A model generated the notes under the pieces. The model worked only from the letters and a program-made list of their open reading frames with translations, did not search any database and was not told where the DNA came from. The position numbers and the translations under genes are program-made. A DNA stretch of 64,000 nucleotides. Origin: Aquimarina rhabdastrellae. GTDB lineage: Bacteria > Bacteroidota > Bacteroidia > Flavobacteriales > Flavobacteriaceae. The stretch lies in contig CANDNT010000010.1 in NCBI GenBank assembly GCA_947387485.1, positions 62,001 to 126,000 of the forward strand, given 5' to 3'. Of the stretch, positions 46,280 to 56,800 are shown one piece after another (position 1 is the first letter of the stretch; each line of letters begins with the position of its first letter).

Positions 46280-46301
46280 TCAATTAAAAAAGGTAACTTT
46301 G
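46271..46301 (+). promoter_or_regulatory. Promoter of mutB
   Basis: TTTG (46271-46274), a 19-base spacer and TAACTTTG (46294-46301) form a near-ideal Bacteroidota promoter. It overlaps the 3' end of the upstream gene and lies 32 bases before the mutB ATG, so mutB can be expressed without mutA. Confidence 0.65.
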
Positions 46302-46333
46302 AGAACTATAGATAGTATGATCAATTTCTAACA

Positions 46334-48466
46334 ATGACAAGAAGAAATCTTCAGCAATTACAATTAAAAAAGTTAGTTTCAACTTCAAAGGTTAAAGAAC
46401 CTAGTACGTTTAAAAGCTCAGAAGGTATATCCATCTCTTCATCTTATAATAAAGAAGATGTAAAAGATAGTGAACATCTTGACTATGTAGCGGGTTTACC
46501 TCCTTTTTTAAGAGGTCCTTATTCAACTATGTATGTTCGTAGACCTTGGACTATTCGTCAATATGCAGGTTTTTCTACAGCAGAAGAAAGTAATGCTTTT
46601 TATAGACGTAATCTAGCTGCTGGTCAAAAAGGATTATCTGTAGCCTTTGACCTTGCTACGCACAGAGGATATGACAGTGATCACGAACGTGTATTTGGTG
46701 ATGTAGGTATGGCTGGTGTGGCTATAGATACTGTCGAAGACATGAAAGTATTATTTGATCAGATACCGCTAGATAAAATGTCAGTATCCATGACCATGAA
46801 TGGAGCTGTATTACCAATCATGGCCTTCTATATTGTAGCTGCCGAAGAACAAGGTGTAGATAAAAACTTATTAGCTGGTACTATACAAAATGATATTCTT
46901 AAAGAATTCATGGTACGTAATACGTATATCTATCCTCCTACTCCATCGATGCGAATTATTAGCGATATTTTTAAATATTGCTCTCAAAATATGCCTAAGT
47001 TTAATCCTATCAGTATTTCTGGATATCATATGCAAGAAGCAGGTGCTACTTGTGATATAGAATTAGCATATACACTAGCCGATGGTTTAGAATACATTCG
47101 TAAAGGAATAGAATCTGGATTAGATGTTGATTCCTTTGCACCTCGTTTGTCATTTTTCTGGGCAATTGGTATGAATCATTTTACCGAAATTGCAAAAATG
47201 AGAGCTGCTCGTATGCTATGGGCAAAATTGATTAAACAATTCAATCCTAAAAATCCAAAGTCTTTGATGTTGCGTACGCATTGTCAAACTAGTGGATGGA
47301 GTCTTACAGCTCAAGATCCTTTTAATAATGTTGCTCGTACATGTATAGAAGCTAGTGCAGCAGCTTTTGGAGGAACTCAAAGTTTGCATACCAACGCTCT
47401 AGATGAAGCAATTGCATTACCTACAGATTTTTCTGCTCGTATTGCACGTAATACTCAGATTTTCTTACAAGAAGAAACAAATATCACCAAAACTGTAGAT
47501 CCATGGGCAGGTAGTTATTATGTTGAGAAATTAACTGAAGAAATTGCACATAAAGCATGGGATCTCATTCAAGAAGTTGAAGAGCTAGGCGGAATGACAA
47601 AAGCTATTGAAGCTGGAATTCCTAAAATGCGTATTGAAGAAGCCGCTGCGAGAAAACAAGCTCGTATTGATAGTGAACAAGATGTAATCGTTGGAGTTAA
47701 TAAATATAAACTAGAACAAGAAGATGCGATAAGTACGCTTAAAGTAGATAATCAAGCGGTTAGAGCACAACAAATAGACAGTATCCAAAAAGTAAAAGCT
47801 TCTAGAGATGAAGAAGCTGTACAAAAAGCAATTAAGCAACTTACTGAAGCTGCAAAAGACGATAGTCAAAATCTTTTAGCACTTGCTGTAGAAGCTGCTA
47901 GATTAAGGGCTACTCTAGGAGAAATTAGTGATGCATTAGAAAGTGTATTCGGTAGATATAAAGCAGAAATCAAATCATTTACAGGTGTGTATGCCAAAGA
48001 AATAAAAAATGATGCATCTTTTGCCAAGGCTAGGGCTTTGGCCGAAGAATTTGCAAAAAATAATGGTCGTAGACCTAGAATTATGATTGCCAAAATGGGA
48101 CAAGATGGTCATGATCGCGGAGCCAAAGTTGTTGCTACTAGTTATGCCGATGTAGGTTTTGATGTTGATATAGGTCCTTTATTTCAAACACCCGTTGAAG
48201 CAGCAAAACAAGCTGTAGAAAATGATGTTCATATTGTAGGTGTTTCTTCTTTGGCCGGAGGTCACACTACTTTGGTTCCTCAAATTATTGAAGAACTTAA
48301 AAAACACAATAGAGAAGATATTATGGTTATTGTAGGTGGTGTTATTCCACCAGATGACTATGAACATCTATTTAACTCTGGGGCTGTAGCTGTTTTTGGT
48401 CCTGGAACAAAAATTAGTGATGCAGCTATTACCCTCTTAGAGATTTTAAATACTGCTTTTGAATAA
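46334..48466 (+). CDS. mutB: Methylmalonyl-CoA mutase large subunit
   Basis: A 710-residue catalytic subunit. The barrel includes [20 protein letters not shown] with the substrate-binding Tyr and Arg, and [20 protein letters not shown]. The C-terminal cobalamin domain has the B12 motif DGHDRG (Asp591, His593, Gly596), where His replaces the lower ligand of adenosylcobalamin. The enzyme needs imported or salvaged B12. It has its own promoter and a strong terminator after it. Confidence 0.95.
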   Translation: MTRRNLQQLQLKKLVSTSKVKEPSTFKSSEGISISSSYNKEDVKDSEHLDYVAGLPPFLRGPYSTMYVRRPWTIRQYAGFSTAEESNAFYRRNLAAGQKGLSVAFDLATHRGYDSDHERVFGDVGMAGVAIDTVEDMKVLFDQIPLDKMSVSMTMNGAVLPIMAFYIVAAEEQGVDKNLLAGTIQNDILKEFMVRNTYIYPPTPSMRIISDIFKYCSQNMPKFNPISISGYHMQEAGATCDIELAYTLADGLEYIRKGIESGLDVDSFAPRLSFFWAIGMNHFTEIAKMRAARMLWAKLIKQFNPKNPKSLMLRTHCQTSGWSLTAQDPFNNVARTCIEASAAAFGGTQSLHTNALDEAIALPTDFSARIARNTQIFLQEETNITKTVDPWAGSYYVEKLTEEIAHKAWDLIQEVEELGGMTKAIEAGIPKMRIEEAAARKQARIDSEQDVIVGVNKYKLEQEDAISTLKVDNQAVRAQQIDSIQKVKASRDEEAVQKAIKQLTEAAKDDSQNLLALAVEAARLRATLGEISDALESVFGRYKAEIKSFTGVYAKEIKNDASFAKARALAEEFAKNNGRRPRIMIAKMGQDGHDRGAKVVATSYADVGFDVDIGPLFQTPVEAAKQAVENDVHIVGVSSLAGGHTTLVPQIIEELKKHNREDIMVIVGGVIPPDDYEHLFNSGAVAVFGPGTKISDAAITLLEILNTAFE

Positions 48467-48500
48467 AATTTACAAATAGTAAATATATACTCATATAAAT

Positions 48501-48531
48501 AGAAAAGGATGGTTAATAACCATCCTTTTCT
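48501..48531. terminator. Shared bidirectional terminator
   Basis: A perfect 15-bp inverted repeat (AGAAAAGGATGGTTA / TAACCATCCTTTTCT) between the convergent mutB gene and the exported hypothetical gene on the minus strand, with a T-rich tail on the plus side. Confidence 0.8.
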
Positions 48532-48549
48532 ATTTATAGTTTTAATATC

Positions 48550-50133
48550 TTATTTAACTCCAGATAATTTAACTAATAGATCATTTTTCTTTCCGTCAAA
48601 AGCTTCCATTAAAAAATCATTATTCACTCTAATGATTTTGCTCACTCTTAAATGCTCTAATCTAGCGTTTCTAATATCTCTACCTGTAAGCAATGGCTCT
48701 TTTTTTATTGTTCCTGTTGAATTATCTAATACAAATGCTGTTAAATACAAGAACTCTTTTTTTCCATCATAGTATTTTGTAGGAGTTTCTTTTAATTCTT
48801 TTTTAAGATTTGTAAAATCGTCTATAAATAACAAATAATATTTGTTTTTATATTCAAATGGATAATACGACATACTTCCTTTACCTCTCATTCCCATCTG
48901 GGATTTTGGCATTTTATAAAGCCATGTCATTTCTCCATTGGTACTAAGTTTAAATGCATAAATATCGTTATAATAACTTCTAAACATCATTCTCCCTCCA
49001 GAAGAACTAGAACTTGAATGACGCGTTACATATCGTTGTTCTGCCAAAACTATTTCACCACCATCCTGAGTAGAAAAAACAGCGTTGATCTTTAGATTTT
49101 CAAAATCTTGTTTATCTTTTTCTTTTTGAGTTCCTTCATTAATTCTTTCTGTTCTTTCTAATGCTAACTGTGATACTTTCTCCTCTGGAAATTTAATCAT
49201 TTGAATAGCATCTTCGCTATCCTTAATATATTTCTTAAACATTCCTGTAGCAATAGCACTATTCTCTTTTGTTGTATATAAACCAATAACAGTCATTCCT
49301 TTTGCAGTATGATCAATAATTGCTTCTTGTACTAGATTAGCTCCTAGTTTGATAATTTGTGAGCTTAAATTTTGTTCTTCAGCATCAATCGTATATACCT
49401 TTGTTTTATAAATCTCTGTAGCTTTGTCTCTTTTCTTTACTTCTTCTGTAAAAATTGACGCGGTCATATAAAAGTTTCCTTGATTATCAACACTAAAATC
49501 TTCATTGGTAACTCTATCATCAACTACTTCGAGTACAAATTTCTTTTTCCATTCTAATTCTAATCGATTATTAAAAACCTGAACAGCTATTTTACTCTTT
49601 TCATCTTCTTTGGATTTTAATTTATATACGATAACAATTTTATCTCCATTAGCTGATTTTTTTATTCCAAACTTATGAATACGCCCTCCCGAATCGAATT
49701 TATATGTACTTTGAAAAGAATAATTTGATGATACTCCATTCTTTTCATTAATCAATTGAATAGGTGCTGTAATTGATTTATGAGATAACGAAATGAATTG
49801 TCCATATACTTTATTTTTATTGCTATAAAACAAAGCTGCCCTATTACCTATTTTAGTAATTGTTTCAAAATCTCCTTTATCTTCAATAGCTTGTCTTAAT
49901 TTTATATCTTCTTTTAAATCTGACAGTTTAAAACGTTGAAAAACAAAACCTTTTTTTGTTTTTTTTACGGATAACATATGCTCTCCATGAGCAACATAAT
50001 AACTATTCAATCCTTTTTGATGTTTATATTTTTCTCCCATAGAAAACATAAAATCTTCAGACAATACAGGTCTTTGAGCTATTAGGTTTATCGGTAATAT
50101 TATTAACATTAAGACTATAAGAATCTTTCTCAT
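48550..50133 (-). CDS. Large exported hypothetical protein
   Basis: With the ATG at 50133 the product has 527 residues and begins MRKILIVLMLIILPINLIAQ, a signal peptide. The mature part is rich in beta strands with regular spacing and shows repeated hydrophobic-polar strands with KxxY/F ends, such as GRIHKFGIKKSANGDKIVIV and YKTKVYTIDAEEQNLSSQII, similar to beta-propeller-like exported proteins of Bacteroidota. No named family is recognised. A -7 box lies 25 bases upstream. It is transcribed alone. Confidence 0.7.
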   Translation of the reverse strand: MRKILIVLMLIILPINLIAQRPVLSEDFMFSMGEKYKHQKGLNSYYVAHGEHMLSVKKTKKGFVFQRFKLSDLKEDIKLRQAIEDKGDFETITKIGNRAALFYSNKNKVYGQFISLSHKSITAPIQLINEKNGVSSNYSFQSTYKFDSGGRIHKFGIKKSANGDKIVIVYKLKSKEDEKSKIAVQVFNNRLELEWKKKFVLEVVDDRVTNEDFSVDNQGNFYMTASIFTEEVKKRDKATEIYKTKVYTIDAEEQNLSSQIIKLGANLVQEAIIDHTAKGMTVIGLYTTKENSAIATGMFKKYIKDSEDAIQMIKFPEEKVSQLALERTERINEGTQKEKDKQDFENLKINAVFSTQDGGEIVLAEQRYVTRHSSSSSSGGRMMFRSYYNDIYAFKLSTNGEMTWLYKMPKSQMGMRGKGSMSYYPFEYKNKYYLLFIDDFTNLKKELKETPTKYYDGKKEFLYLTAFVLDNSTGTIKKEPLLTGRDIRNARLEHLRVSKIIRVNNDFLMEAFDGKKNDLLVKLSGVK

Positions 50134-50157
50134 TGGTTCACGTTTTTTAAAGCAATA

Positions 50158-50165
50158 CAAATATA
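50158..50165 (-). promoter_or_regulatory. -7 box of the large exported hypothetical gene
   Basis: On the minus strand this reads TATATTTG, an exact TAnnTTTG match, 24 bases before the ATG at 50133. A matching -33 element is not seen. Confidence 0.4.
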
Positions 50166-50375
50166 AGTTTTATATCATATGTACTATTTGCTTTTTGATT
50201 ATGATACTGATTTTAAAACTATACATTTTATATTTTATTCTCATTCTTACCTATCTTTTTTCAATATTATACTATTGAAACAAAAAACATGTATATTTTT
50301 TCAAAAATTAAGAAACTGTATTTCAGAAAGTTTCAAAAAAAACACTTTAAAAAAAGAAAAAAAACCTTAAAAATG

Positions 50376-50406
50376 TTGCACAAAACGTCCTTGTATTCTA
50401 TATTTG
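50376..50406 (+). promoter_or_regulatory. Promoter of the tRNA operon
   Basis: TTG (50376-50378), a 20-base spacer and TATATTTG (50399-50406) form a complete Bacteroidota promoter 49 bases upstream of the first tRNA. Confidence 0.7.
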
Positions 50407-50454
50407 CACCCGCATTACGGCGATAAGTAATGCATCGTTCTTAAGAATACTAAC

Positions 50455-50536
50455 GGAGAGGTGGCAGAGTGGTAATGCAGCAGCCTGCTAAGCTGTCATC
50501 CTTAGGGATGCCCGGGTTCGAATCCCGGTCTCTCCG
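50455..50536 (+). tRNA. tRNA-Ser (GCU)
   Basis: A class II tRNA. The acceptor stem GGAGAGG pairs with TCTCTCC; the anticodon stem GCAGC / GCTGT encloses CTGCTAA with anticodon GCT; the long variable arm is CATCC-TTA-GGATG-like; the T arm contains GTTCGAATC. The discriminator base is G, as in Ser tRNAs. CCA is not encoded. Confidence 0.95.
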
Positions 50537-50553
50537 CTTTTTATTTTACACTT

Positions 50554-50628
50554 CGGGGTGTAGCGTAGCCCGGTCATCGCGCCTGCTTTGGGAGCAGGAG
50601 GTCGCAGGTTCGAATCCTGCCACCCCGA
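50554..50628 (+). tRNA. tRNA-Pro (UGG)
   Basis: The acceptor stem CGGGGTG pairs with CACCCCG, the anticodon stem CCTGC / GCAGG encloses TTTGGGA with anticodon TGG, and the T arm contains GTTCGAATC. It lies 17 bases after the tRNA-Ser in the same transcript. CCA is not encoded. Confidence 0.95.
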
Positions 50629-50643
50629 CAAATAAGATCTAAT

Positions 50644-50717
50644 GGTCGCGTAGCTCAGCTGGATAGAGCATCTGCCTTCTAAGCAGACGGTCACAGGTTC
50701 GAATCCTGTCGCGATCA
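50644..50717 (+). tRNA. tRNA-Arg (UCU)
   Basis: The acceptor stem GGTCGCG pairs with CGCGATC (one G-T pair), the anticodon stem TCTGC / GCAGA encloses CTTCTAA with anticodon TCT, and the T arm contains GTTCGAATC. It is the last tRNA of the operon and the boundary of the accessory region. CCA is not encoded. Confidence 0.95.
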
Positions 50718-50724
50718 CAAAGCA

Positions 50725-50757
50725 AAACCTACTGATTTCCAGTAGGTTTCTTTGTTT
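50725..50757 (+). terminator. Terminator of the tRNA operon
   Basis: AAACCTACTG and CAGTAGGTTT form a perfect 10-bp stem with a 5-base loop, followed by CTTTGTTTTT, starting 8 bases after tRNA-Arg. Confidence 0.85.
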
Positions 50758-50790
50758 TTATACACTTTACATTTTTTACGCTTTTTTCAA

Positions 50791-50812
50791 TTTGCCCGAT
50801 TTTTGCCCGATT
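50791..50812. repeat. Tandem 11-base repeat next to tRNA-Arg
   Basis: Two perfect adjacent copies of TTTGCCCGATT. On the minus strand the surrounding bases read AQKIGQKSGKLKKA then a stop, which looks like the tail of a protein, possibly a lost integrase. It may mark an integration scar at the tRNA. Confidence 0.5.
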
Positions 50813-50954
50813 TTTTGTGCTTCATGTAAGTCTTTATAAGCTTATTTTAACATTAATTTTTTATATCATTTCTCCCATAACTTTTGGAATTGATCCTTGG
50901 TCCCTTTATTACTCACAAGAATTAAAAAACAATAAAATTGAATTATTTTCTGTT

Positions 50955-50972
50955 TTTACGGTTTTCCGTAAA
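50955..50972. promoter_or_regulatory. Palindrome upstream of ABC-3C-like operon
   Basis: TTTACGG-TTTT-CCGTAAA is a perfect 7-bp inverted repeat in an otherwise bland AT-rich stretch, 48 bases before the first ATG of the operon. No T-run follows. An operator or a leader hairpin is possible. The rest of the gap from 50758 to 51019 has no gene I can support. Confidence 0.35.
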
Positions 50973-51019
50973 CAATTAAAATCATCATTTTTTACATTTA
51001 TGATTTAATATTCTTTTTT

Positions 51020-52075
51020 ATGGTTATAAAATTTCTACAAGCTTTTAATGGAGATTCGATATGGATCAACCTAAAAGAAAATAATCAATCGCTTAACATA
51101 TTAATTGACGGAGGAACGTCCACAACCTATTCATATAAGAGTAAAAAAGATGGTAAAATAAAAGATGGAGATTTAAAAAAGCTCATCACTTTATTGAGAG
51201 ATAAAAAGGAAAAATTAGATTTAGTTATCCTTACCCATATTGATGATGATCATATCGATGGTTTTTTAAAATGGTTTAGTAAAGATCAATATGCAATTAA
51301 TTGTATTAAAGAAGTCTGGTTTAATTCAGGAAAAAATATAAAAAAATACTTGAATGATCAAAAGTCAAAAATTGATGCTCTTAAATTTAAAGAGAAATCT
51401 ACATTAACAAGTGTAAAACAAGGAGTAAATTTTGAAAAATATATAAAAGACAAAGGTGTATGGAATGGTCGAATATTTAAACAAGAAGACATAATTCCAT
51501 GGAATAATATCACATTCAGAGTTTTGTCACCAAATGACTCTAAACTTAATAAACTACTTGAAAAATGGGAGGAAAAAGCTCCTGATTCTTTATTAGATAC
51601 ATCTAGAAAAAATGATTATAAGAAAACATATAAAGAGCTAATCAAAAACGATGAATTTAAAGAAGATAAAAGTCCTTATAATGGAAGCTCAATAGCTTTT
51701 ATTCTTAATTATAAAAATTCTAATTTCTTATTCTTAGGTGATGCACATCCAACAGTAATAGTTAATGAGCTTAAAAAATTAAAATATAGTGAAAGTAATA
51801 AATTAAAAGTTGATTTTGTCAAATTATCTCATCACGGTAGTCAAAAAAATACTTCAATAGAACTTCTTAAACTTATTGAGACTGAAAAGTATATAATCAG
51901 CACAAATGGAGATCTTCATAATCATCCAGATAAATTAACCCTAGCAAGGATAATTCAAAATAATTCTAAAGCAAAGTTATACTTCAATTATCCTCAACTG
52001 ATTAAAAAAATAATTATGGAAGAAGATATGCAAGATTACCCTAATGTTGAATATTTAGATGTAAAAACGTTATAG
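51020..52075 (+). CDS. ComEC-type metallo-beta-lactamase-fold hydrolase
   Basis: A 351-residue cytoplasmic MBL-fold protein. The metal-site motifs are THIDDDHIDG (HxDxDH), LFLGDAHP (second Asp) and KLSHHGSQ (His), the pattern of the ComEC/Rec2 MBL domain without its membrane parts. Proteins of this group often act on nucleic acids or nucleotides. Asp and His ligands are all present, so it is probably active. The stop is 4 bases before the protease gene, so it belongs to the same operon and is a likely fourth component of the conflict system. Base composition is more AT-rich than in the housekeeping genes. Confidence 0.82.
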   Translation: MVIKFLQAFNGDSIWINLKENNQSLNILIDGGTSTTYSYKSKKDGKIKDGDLKKLITLLRDKKEKLDLVILTHIDDDHIDGFLKWFSKDQYAINCIKEVWFNSGKNIKKYLNDQKSKIDALKFKEKSTLTSVKQGVNFEKYIKDKGVWNGRIFKQEDIIPWNNITFRVLSPNDSKLNKLLEKWEEKAPDSLLDTSRKNDYKKTYKELIKNDEFKEDKSPYNGSSIAFILNYKNSNFLFLGDAHPTVIVNELKKLKYSESNKLKVDFVKLSHHGSQKNTSIELLKLIETEKYIISTNGDLHNHPDKLTLARIIQNNSKAKLYFNYPQLIKKIIMEEDMQDYPNVEYLDVKTL

Positions 52076-52079
52076 GGTT

Positions 52080-53351
52080 ATGGTTGACGAATTACAATTG
52101 TTTACTGTAAAAATTGCTAATGGGAGTGGTTGTCTATTTCAGCCATTAAGTGATAATTATAGTTATGTTTTAACAGCTAAACATGTTATAGAAGACGAGG
52201 AGAATTTAGAAATAATTAGACAATTTATAAATATAGAAGGACAACAAATAAATGAAGAAATAGATATACTTGAACCTCCATATTTACATAGCGACCCTAA
52301 TAAAGATGCAGCAATAGTAAAAGTTAAAAAAGTTAAAAACTTAACACCTATCCTAAGAGTTGATTTAAACTCTATCGAAAAAAACAATTGGTATTTATGT
52401 GGGCATCCTGAATCAAGAGAGGAGAATAATTTTTCATATAGAAAGAATAAATTAGCTCTACTGAATCCAGTCAACAACTATATTGAGGCTGAAATAGAAA
52501 AGAATGTTAATCATTCTGAAATAGTAGGTCAATCTGGTGGAGGTATAATTAAAATAGAAAACTCATGTTTTCTATTAGCTGGAGTGCAAAAAAAAATGGC
52601 TGCTAAAGATGAACAAGAGTCTCTTTCTAGAATTCATTTCGCACCATTAACATTTTTCGATGAGATTGTAGAAAAAAATAAAGATAAACTATCTCAACTC
52701 TTCCCTCCTTATATTGGAACTTTCAATTTTTTATTAAAAGAAATTTTTCCCTTACCGAATCTCTTAGTAAAAGCTGACTTAATAAAACAAACTTTGAACT
52801 CAATTTCAAAGAAAGTTTGCGAAGGCGCTAAGCCTGAAAAAATAATCAATGATTACACTGGTGATTTCTTAGTAAAAGGAACCCCAAAACATATCATCTA
52901 TCATAAAACCTTATGGAAGTCATTATTAGAATTTTTTACAATAATAAAATTGTATGAGGAAGATATAGCATTAAATGATTTAGCTAGTATTCACAAGAGA
53001 AGAAAGATGTTAATTGTAGATGCAGATAAATGGACAATGAAGTTAGAAGATATTTATAAATCAGATTTATCTGAAATAGAAAAAGGAGGCACTATAGTGG
53101 TATGCGCAACAAATGAAGTAGAAACCAATAAAACAGAAATACTACCAGATGAATTAGTTGTTATCGATATATCAACACCAATTGATGAAATGAATATTAG
53201 TAGTACTGTAGAAGACCCTTTTAGAGATTTAAGGCTAGTAAATATTTTTAAATTTCAAGATCATGTAATTAATAATGCATTTGAATTAGCTAGTATCAAC
53301 AGTATTAATTCTAAGTCAAAAATTAAATTATTAACTGATGGAATCATTTAA
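52080..53351 (+). CDS. Trypsin-like protease, probable ABC-3C effector
   Basis: A 423-residue protein without a signal peptide. Residues about 1-200 form a trypsin-like domain with the full triad: His35 in LTAKHVIE, Asp76 in NKDAAIVKV and Ser152 in GQSGGG. Residues about 220-423 form a second domain with HIIYHKTLWKSLLEFFTIIK and RRKMLIVDADKWTMKLEDIY, which resembles the C-terminal domain fused to effectors in ABC three-component systems. It lies inside the cell, so the protease must act on a cytoplasmic target. The gene overlaps the next one by 14 bases, giving translational coupling. Confidence 0.8.
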   Translation: MVDELQLFTVKIANGSGCLFQPLSDNYSYVLTAKHVIEDEENLEIIRQFINIEGQQINEEIDILEPPYLHSDPNKDAAIVKVKKVKNLTPILRVDLNSIEKNNWYLCGHPESREENNFSYRKNKLALLNPVNNYIEAEIEKNVNHSEIVGQSGGGIIKIENSCFLLAGVQKKMAAKDEQESLSRIHFAPLTFFDEIVEKNKDKLSQLFPPYIGTFNFLLKEIFPLPNLLVKADLIKQTLNSISKKVCEGAKPEKIINDYTGDFLVKGTPKHIIYHKTLWKSLLEFFTIIKLYEEDIALNDLASIHKRRKMLIVDADKWTMKLEDIYKSDLSEIEKGGTIVVCATNEVETNKTEILPDELVVIDISTPIDEMNISSTVEDPFRDLRLVNIFKFQDHVINNAFELASINSINSKSKIKLLTDGII

Positions 53352-53898
53352 GAAAATAAACCCCGAATCGGAAATAATTAAGGAGATACATAAAAGCTTT
53401 GACCTCGAAAATATAGTTATTGGAACTTTCAATTTTGGAGATGATATTCCAACTCTATTTGTACAATTCAAAAGTAATAATGACTTGGAAGCTAATTGGA
53501 AAGATTTTAACAATTTTATAACAGTTGAATACCTTTTAAAACTGAAAAACGAATTTTCAAAATGGAATACTTATCTATTCTATATTGTTAATCAAGCAAT
53601 TCCGAAATCTGTTAAGTATAAAATAGAAAACAATAAGTTTAGCACAAGAAAAATTGTAGTTGAATGTGAAGACACTGAAATTAATTCTGAAACAATTCAG
53701 CAAATAATATCAGAGTACATTGTTAATGATAACATAGAATTTAAAGTAAAAAAGAAAGAAGTTGAAGATTTTATTAAGAACTCATTTATTAATTCAGCAA
53801 TAGAGCAATCATCTATTAAAGAGTTAAAGAAAATAAAGGAAGAGAATTTAGTAGAAGTATTAAGTAAACTAGAAATAGAATTGAAAAATGAAGATTAA
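53338..53898 (+). CDS. ABC-3C middle component-like protein
   Basis: A 186-residue soluble protein. It contains EFSKWNTYLFYIVNQAIP, a segment I associate with middle components of ABC three-component systems (possibly the MC1 type), and a helical, lysine-rich C-terminus. It should bridge the effector and the SMC-like ATPase. It overlaps both neighbours (14 bases with the protease gene, 11 with the ATPase gene), so the three proteins are probably made in fixed proportion. No catalytic motif is seen. Confidence 0.68.
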   Translation: MESFKKINPESEIIKEIHKSFDLENIVIGTFNFGDDIPTLFVQFKSNNDLEANWKDFNNFITVEYLLKLKNEFSKWNTYLFYIVNQAIPKSVKYKIENNKFSTRKIVVECEDTEINSETIQQIISEYIVNDNIEFKVKKKEVEDFIKNSFINSAIEQSSIKELKKIKEENLVEVLSKLEIELKNED

Positions 53899-56800
53899 AA
53901 AAGTAGAAATACAGGCTTTTAGAGCTTATGATAAAGCAGAGCATGGAACTTTTGACTTTAAAATAAAAGAAGGTGAACAGTATGCCGATTTTATTTCGTT
54001 ATACGCTCCAAATGGTTTTGGTAAAACTTCATTTTACGATGCAATTGAATATAGTTATACAAATAATATAGATAGATTATTAAAGAATTCTAATAATAAA
54101 GGCATAGCCAAATCAGAGAAAAATTTAAAAGATAAAAACAAACAATTTATACTTAGAAATAGGAAGTCAAGTTCAGAATTAAACAGTTACGTTAAATTAT
54201 TTACAACAGATTCTAAAGAACCTATAATAGAAAAAGAAATAAAGGAACCAAGACTTGGAGGATCAGATTTTAAGTTCGATGATAAATTAACAAAGAATAA
54301 ATATTTCCAGGAGGTTATTCTATCTCAAGATTGGATAAGTGGATTTTTGAAAGAAGATAAACCAGAAGATAGATATGAAACTTTTATTAAATACTTTGGA
54401 AATAAGGAATTAGATGAATACCGCAAGAATTTGGTTTTATTGAATCAACAGAATGAAAAAGAAATTAAGAAATTGACTGTTGAGTTAGATGGTGTTCAAT
54501 TAGAGTTAAATTTTGATGGAGATCAAGAAATTCTATCGAAAATAAATGAAAAAATAAGTGAATTAAACTCAAAGACTACTTTATTTCAAACTATAGATAG
54601 ACAAACATCTGAAACAGATATTTTAAATCTTTCAAATTCTATATCCGAACGCTTAAATACTATTCAATTTGAGAATAAAAAAAATGAAAAATTAATTTTA
54701 AGTTTTAGTGAGCTTATTAATGGTAATGATAAGCATTTAAGCTATCAGCAGTTTCTGATAAAATTAGAGGAGTTAGCAAGATTTTTGAATAGGAAAGAAG
54801 AACTAGTTTTTATATTAAATCAATTTAAAGATTTAAAAAAGAAAAGTATTGAATTAAACTCTATCAAGGAAAATAACAAACAAGTTTTAAAAGAAAAAGA
54901 ACAGAAAGAGAAAATATTAAGTCTTTTTAATAAATATCAGGAAATTGTTGATCTTATTAAAAAGAAAAAAGCAAGTATTACACAATTAGATAATGATACT
55001 AATATTTTAGATGAAAAAATTAAAGATCAAAAGACTGAAGAATCAATACTGAATATTCAAATTGAAAATATTCAAAAAGAAATTGAAAATTTAACTAGTA
55101 CTATAAATGAATTACCTTCAATTAAAGAAAATATTCTTAATACTAAAAATACAGTTCAGGCTTTAAGTAAGAAGATAAATACTAAATTAAAAGACTTAGA
55201 AACATTAACTGGCAATATTCAATTGTTAGACTTGGAAATAAATGATTTTAAAGAAGCTTTTAAAAATATTGAAGAAAATATATTTCCCTCAGAATATGAT
55301 AAAAACTTTGAAAACTATTCGTATTTATTATCAGATAGAAAGAAATTTAAAAAGGATCTAGAAAAAGAAAATAAAAAGTTAAAAGAGAAAAATAAAAAAT
55401 TTAGTGATCAAAATAATTTTCAAAAAGAGCTCGAAAATTTTATTGAAAAAGGTTTATTCATTATTAATAATAGAAAGGAAAATACTTGTCCTCTGTGTAC
55501 TCAAGAATATGAATCGTATAATAGCTTAGCAGATAAAGTAATTAATAACTCTCTGTTATCTCAGAGATCCATTTCTCTCTTAAATGATATAAATGAAATA
55601 GAAAGTACTATAAGTAGTATATCTAAAGATTTAGAAAAAGTAACTTTAGATATCACTAAGACTGTTCAACAAGATATTTCTAAAAGAGTGTCAAAGCTTA
55701 ATGATTTAAAAAAAGAAAAACTTGAAGTAGATAAGGGTAAAATTGAATTGGAGAACGAATTTAAAGAATCTTCAAAACATCTTACAAAACTAAATAGTTC
55801 AATATCAAATAAAACTATTGATGAGTATGAAAAATGGGCTAAAGAGCAAAAAGGTAAATTAAGTAAAAGAGAACAAGGTTTTCTAGAAAATTTATCCAAA
55901 ATTAAAGAGAAGTTAAATGAAAATGGGGAGCAAAGTCTAATTATTAAAGAAAAGATTATGCTACTTAGAAAAGAAATAGAAGAATTAAATAAAATAGAAG
56001 AGTTTAATAAAGTCAAAGAATTTTATTTAGAAAATTATCCTAATAATGATGTTAATAGTAAGTTTATTCAAACGGATCTTGATAGATTATCTATAGATAT
56101 TGAGAAAAACTCAAATAAAATTGATGTTTTAAAAGAAGAGATTAAGAATTTAGAAAAGGAATTATTAACTAAAGATGAAAGCATTAGTGAGGAAGAATTA
56201 AACAACCTTCAGGAATCAATTGATAAATTATCTAAACAACTTAATATTTATAAAGATCATGTTAAGCAAGTATCTAATATAGACTTAAATATATCTAAAA
56301 AAGAAAAATTTATAAATGATATCAATAAATTAAAAGAATCGAAGAAAAATAGTATAAATATTAACCTAGGAGAAGAGAAGAATCTTGAATTGTTGTCTAA
56401 ATTAAAAGATAATGTGATTCCTTATTTAAAATTTAAAGAGTTTAAACAAAAGGAAGAAGATATTAAATCAAGAATACAATTCTTAAATTCTAAAGTCAAA
56501 AAAAACTTAACAGAAGAAAAAGTTAAAGTTTCTGAATATCTAGAAAAACAAATTAAATCTTTCTTCTTTGAAGATTTAATTAATGATCTATATAAGAGAA
56601 TAGATCCACACCCAGATTATAAAAAAGTAAAATTTATACCAGACTTTAAAGATAGTAATAAACCAAAATTGAACGTTTGCGTGTATCAAGAGAAAGATAA
56701 CACAAACTTTATTATACCAAATCTATACTTTAGTCAAGCACAGTTAAATATTTTAAGTTTATGTATTTTTCTAGCTAAAGCTTTAAATGCTAAGGATGAT

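Noticed and set aside
50488..50718. Minus-strand 76-codon frame across the three tRNA genes
   Set aside because: It is the reverse reading of tRNA-Ser, -Pro and -Arg (GFEPVT and GETGIRTRA are typical antisense readings of T arms), not a protein gene.
50817..51008. 63-codon frame before the MBL gene
   Set aside because: Very AT-rich, low-complexity translation and overlap with the palindrome at 50955-50972; the MBL start at 51020 needs no extension.
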